Both the position numbers and the translations under genes were made by a program. 30,000 nt of DNA. Source: Symbiodinium natans. Its lineage: Eukaryota > Sar > Dinophyceae > Suessiales > Symbiodiniaceae. The notes beneath the pieces are model-generated. The model had not been told where the DNA came from. It made no database searches and saw nothing but the letters and a program-made list of their open reading frames with translations. Of the stretch, positions 26,836 through 30,000 are shown piece after piece. The stretch spans positions 52,501 through 82,500 of the forward strand of contig CAJNDS010000935.1 of NCBI GenBank assembly GCA_905221605.1, in the 5' to 3' direction. Numbering within the stretch: position 1 is the first letter of the stretch; every line of letters starts with the position of its first letter.

Positions 26836-27186
26836 AGTCATAGTAGAGGCCGGTAGAGCCCCGCCCCAAGCTTAGGTTTGGACGCTCGGGCTTGTAAGGG
26901 GCCTTAATAATCAGAATAGTGTCTTGGGGGTTCTTGCAGTATGATTCAATTCAGAAGGGGCCCTAAGGGAATACTATTGGTAAATTATGGTAAATTACTC
27001 CGATCCCTATGTTAAGCCCTCAAACCCTAAACCACCAAATCTTCACAGCTTCACGAACCATGGCAACCCCAAGCCCTATACCTCAAAATCTCTGCCTCAT
27101 AAGGAACCCGCCCAAACCCAAAACAGTACAACGTCATCAACACCAAAACGAAGTCTAAGGCAAGCCTCTGAATCAATAACAACTCC
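26836..27186. other. Anonymous sequence, no gene seen
   Basis: GGTAAATTATGGTAAATTAC near 26980 is a small direct duplication. A plus-strand frame (26987-27214) ends in telomere repeat and lacks a domain. Confidence 0.4.
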
Positions 27187-27190
27187 AAAG

Positions 27191-27230
27191 CAAACCCTAA
27201 ACCCTAAACCCTAAACCCTAAACCCTAAAT
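27191..27230. repeat. CCCTAAA block
   Basis: About five units. Confidence 0.85.
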
Positions 27231-27349
27231 CCAAAAGCAAAATCCCTGAACCCCTCAGCGTACGGGGATTTCAGGAGGCTCGCGTTTAGCCCCGGAACTC
27301 TTGCAGTCCTAAACCCCACATCCTTCAGCCCTAAATAATAAACTAACAA

Positions 27350-27470
27350 ACCCTAAACCCTAAACCTTAAACCCTGAACCCTGAACCCTAAACCCAAAAA
27401 ACCCAAAAAACCCAAAAAACCAAAAAACCCAAAAAACCCAAAAAACCCAAAACCCAAAACCCTAAACCCT
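27350..27470. repeat. CCCTAAA block passing into CCCAAAAAA array
   Basis: CCCTAAA and CCCTGAA units change at about 27392 to seven or so units of CCCAAAAAA, then return to CCCTAAA. Confidence 0.85.
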
Positions 27471-27593
27471 AGCACATGCAGACACCCCACCGTCCTGGCT
27501 CTCCTCCTTCTTCTTCTTTGCGGATGGGCCTGGCGCGCGACGGAGAACCCGCCCCATGAGCAGGTGGGGGTGAAGGCCCATGTGTGGGGGTGG

Positions 27594-27641
27594 TTTAGGG
27601 TTTAGGGTTTAGGGTTTAAGGTTTAGGGTTTAGGGTTTAGG
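27594..27641. repeat. TTTAGGG block
   Basis: About six units with one TTTAAGG. Confidence 0.85.
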
Positions 27642-27873
27642 GCTTCGAGCATCACATCGCCTGGCATAGCCTTTGCTTGGCCAGTTGTGTCAGTCTAGAG
27701 GCTAGGGGTGGGTGGTGTTAAATACACGGATGCATTTTATGCTACCTTCGTGGCTTGGGGGGTCTGGCCGCCCTCCCCTTGTGAAACAAGGGTCGCTGTA
27801 GGCTCTGTCGGGTTTAGGGTGCCAAGGAATTCGGCACCTCATATGCCCTATACAACCTTTTAAGGATCTTCAC
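27642..27873. other. Anonymous sequence, no gene seen
   Basis: GC-rich unique sequence, nothing recognised. Confidence 0.4.
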
Positions 27874-27907
27874 TTGGGATGTTCCCCCTTATGCTAACCG
27901 TCCTTTT
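27874..27907. mobile_element. Left end fragment of a family A element
   Basis: TTGGGATGTTCCCCCTTAT is identical to the left end of the copy at 20234, followed by GCTAACCGTCCTT; the element stops there. Confidence 0.75.
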
Positions 27908-27929
27908 TAGGGGCTTCAGTACACCCACT

Positions 27930-28004
27930 AAACCCTAAACCCTAAACAGGCCCTAAACCCTAAACCCTAAACCCTAAACCCTAAACCCTAAACCCTAAAC
28001 CCTA
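27930..28004. repeat. CCCTAAA array
   Basis: About ten units broken once by CAGG. Confidence 0.9.
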
Positions 28005-28104
28005 TCCCCCTCACTCAGAACGCATGAAGAGACGCCCTGGATAAGCGCCTTCCCCTTGCAAGCCGGAAAACAATGCGAACATCCTGAAGCTCCAAATCCC
28101 TACA

Positions 28105-28146
28105 GGTTTAGGGTTTAGGGTTTAGGGTTCAGGGTTTAGGGTTTAG
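28105..28146. repeat. TTTAGGG block left of family D element
   Basis: About six units, oriented toward the element. Confidence 0.9.
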
Positions 28147-28280
28147 GGGGGGTTACAGTCAACTCCAGAAAGTTGGAGCATCATTATCCTAACAGCCTTA
28201 AGGTAAGGTATAGGGAAACCCAGCACAAAAATCATCCTAAACCCATGTTCCAACTTTCTGGAGTTCATTGTAAACCCCCT
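28146..28280. mobile_element. Inverted-repeat element, family D (MITE-like)
   Basis: The left GGGGGGTTACAGTCAACTCC and right-hand GGAGTTCATTGTAAACCCCC ends are inverted repeats with few mismatches; the next 13 bases inward (AGAAAGTTGGA and its complement) also pair. About 135 bp. The ends fuse smoothly with TTTAGGG on the left and CCCTAAA on the right. Confidence 0.8.
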
Positions 28281-28435
28281 AAACCCTAAACCCTAAACCC
28301 TAAACCCTAAACCCTAAACCCTAAACCCTAAACCCTAAACCCTAAACCCTAAACCCTAAACCCTAAACCCTCAACCCTAAACCCTCAACCCTAAACCCTA
28401 AACCCTAAACCCTAAACCCTAAACCCTAAACCCTA
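28280..28435. repeat. CCCTAAA array right of family D element
   Basis: About 22 units with two CCCTCAA variants. Confidence 0.95.
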
Positions 28436-28505
28436 ATTCCAGAAAGCCTGCCAGAAGCTGGGCCGTGAAGCCCAGGAGTGAGCCGGAGGCTGTGATCTTC
28501 AGGGA

Positions 28506-28645
28506 GGGTTGAGGGTTTAGGGTTTAGGGTTTAGGGTTTAGGGCTTAGGGTTTAGGGTTTAGGGTTTAGGGTTTAGGGTTTAGGGTTTAGGGTTTAGGGT
28601 TTAGGGTTTAGGGTTTAGGGTTTAGGGTTTAGGGTTTAGGGTTTT
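28506..28645. repeat. TTTAGGG array
   Basis: About 20 units with one CTTAGGG; starts with GGGTTGA. Confidence 0.95.
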
Positions 28646-29186
28646 GGGTTGAGGAGTTTGGGGGTTTAGGGCCTTAGGGGCTTAGTGAAGCCAAATATGC
28701 CAACTATCTAGGGGAGTCAGGAATTTTGCGGCTAGGAATGTTAGGGATTCTGAGGCTAGGGCTTAGGGTTTTTAGGTTTAGGGATTTGCTTTGGCCTACC
28801 TCCTTGACTGCATCTTCAACGATTCGCCTAAACCCTACACCCTAAACCCTAAACCCCAAACCCGTGCATGATCTACGCGCATGGTATCTTGGTTCTCGCT
28901 GGGTGGCGCTCGTTCGGCGGGCAAGATTCGCAAGTGTTCGCGCGCATTTGTGAGGAGGTCTTTCGGAAGGCCCACGCCCTCCGCGTACCTAGATGTAGAT
29001 TAACACACCTGTCTTTGAATCGGAGAGAGAAACTTACACCAATAATCTTGTGGAACGTTTCCTTGGCTTAAGGGATTATAGGATACCCCTGAGCCCCGAA
29101 AACACTAAAACCTCTAAACGCTAGCTTGGATCCAAATCCTCGCCACCGAGGCAAAAAAACGGGGAAACCCTTTGTTGCTTCTTAGA
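28646..29186. other. Anonymous sequence, no gene seen
   Basis: A plus-strand frame of 67 codons (28868-29071) lacks a recognisable domain. Short degenerate telomere words occur near 28750-28780 and 28828-28862. Confidence 0.4.
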
Positions 29187-29429
29187 GTTTAGGGTTCAGG
29201 GGTTGGGTTTAGGGTTTAGGGTTTAGGGTTTAGGGTTTAGGGTTTAGGGTTTAGGGTTTAGGGTTTAGGGTTTAGGGTTTAGGGTTTAGGGTTTAGGGTT
29301 TAGGGTTTAGGGTTTAGGGTTTAGGGTTTAGGGTTAGGTTTAGGGTTTAGGGTTTAGGGTTTAGGGTTTAGGGTTTAGGGTTTAGGGTTTAGGGTTTAGG
29401 GTTTAGGGTTTAGGGTTTAGGGTTTAGGG
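29187..29429. repeat. Long TTTAGGG array
   Basis: About 33 units, nearly perfect, with one 6-base unit near 29333. Confidence 0.95.
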
Positions 29430-29590
29430 CTTAGCTTTGGGCTTAGGGTTTAGGGCTTAGGCTTTAGGGAGGCTTCAAGAGGGAACCGAAGCCTGTAAAA
29501 GGTGCTGTCCTTGAAGAGGGTTTAGGGTTTAGGGTTGAGGGTTGAGGGTTTAGGGTTTAGGGTTTAGGGTTGAGGGTTTAGGGCTGAGGG
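29430..29590. repeat. Degenerate TTTAGGG blocks
   Basis: CTTAGGG and TTGAGGG variants in two clusters (29430-29470 and 29517-29590) around a short unique piece. Confidence 0.7.
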
Positions 29591-30000
29591 CCCAAACCTT
29601 CAATACTCTACTGGGAGTTGTCGTATCTCCGAGGCTCATCGACGTGCACCGCGATCCAAGGGTAAAACGAGTCCTCCAACTCCGCTACAATCGGGCTCCC
29701 CCATGGTTTTTAGGGGTTTTGGGGTTTAGCATGCTCAGCAACCAGCAAACCCTAAACCCTAAACCCTAAACCCCTCTTCCCACATCGTAGCTTCTCCTTG
29801 AAGAGCCCACCTGGTTGTCGAAACTGAAGCTGGCGTTCAAGCACAGGCCTGCACCCACCGAGCTTAATGCCCCCCTAGATCCTCTACACCCTAAACCCTA
29901 AACCCTAAACCCTAAACCCGAAACCTAAATCCTCAAACCCTACCTTAAGAACCCAAAACCTACTTCTTTTGTAGGGTTCCCAAGAATCCTGTAGGGGGAT
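29591..30000. other. Anonymous sequence with two CCCTAAA blocks
   Basis: CCCTAAA blocks at 29748-29774 and 29887-29925; otherwise unrecognised. Confidence 0.5.

Noticed and set aside
26880-26975. Possible family B copy (AAGGGGCCTTAATAA, GGGGCCCTAAGGG)
   Set aside because: Shared words are short and not in the order of the family.
1-30000. The window being a true chromosome end
   Set aside because: Telomere units occur throughout in both orientations and neither window end is a long terminal array of the right polarity.

Overview
The window looks like nuclear DNA of a dinoflagellate, most probably a Symbiodinium-type (Symbiodiniaceae) alga. Three things point there. The dominant repeat is the TTTAGGG/CCCTAAA telomere unit, scattered through the interior in both orientations. 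The one convincing gene is an intronless protein with a ubiquitin-like N-terminus and a run of RCC1-like 'GDGSVVTWG' units, a style of gene I associate with dinoflagellates. There are also many short inverted-repeat elements and low-complexity satellites. Other lineages with TTTAGGG telomeres (plants, chromerids) cannot be excluded from sequence alone.

The window is gene-poor. The one well-supported coding region is 7744-9123 on the minus strand: a ubiquitin-like domain followed by nine repeats of about 41 residues, ending inside a telomere-type repeat. A decayed relative lies at about 3600-3950 on the plus strand. Nearly all other open frames are low-complexity or short, and end as '...LNPKP' or '...GFRV' because the 7-bp telomere unit places a stop in every frame within 21 bases. 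I saw no tRNA, rRNA, spliced-leader gene or CRISPR array.

Layout. 1-2213: telomere-type blocks, a perfect 25-bp palindrome and copy A of a segmental duplication (864-1858). 2214-5077: mostly anonymous sequence, the pseudogene, and several CCCTAAA blocks. 5078-7290: anonymous, with one inverted-repeat element and a small minisatellite relic. 7292-10339: copy B of the duplication, split by about 1.8 kb that carries the gene. 10340-14365: anonymous segments and large telomere arrays, including 13691-14099 and its opposing partner 14195-14365. 14366-16990: fragments and full copies of inverted-repeat elements, a 102-bp tandem repeat and a 644-bp GTC-rich satellite. 16991-25466: alternating telomere-type blocks, anonymous segments and further inverted-repeat elements, two of them with telomere repeats inside. 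25467-27460: two minisatellites and variant telomere arrays. 27461-30000: an inverted-repeat element sitting between converging telomere arrays, then long TTTAGGG arrays.

The main theme is the telomere-type blocks acting as seams. They sit at the junction of a duplication split by a gene-bearing insert, inside two inverted-repeat elements, and inside a minisatellite copy. This suggests repeated addition of telomere repeats at internal breaks. The mechanism is inference; the nesting is visible in the sequence.
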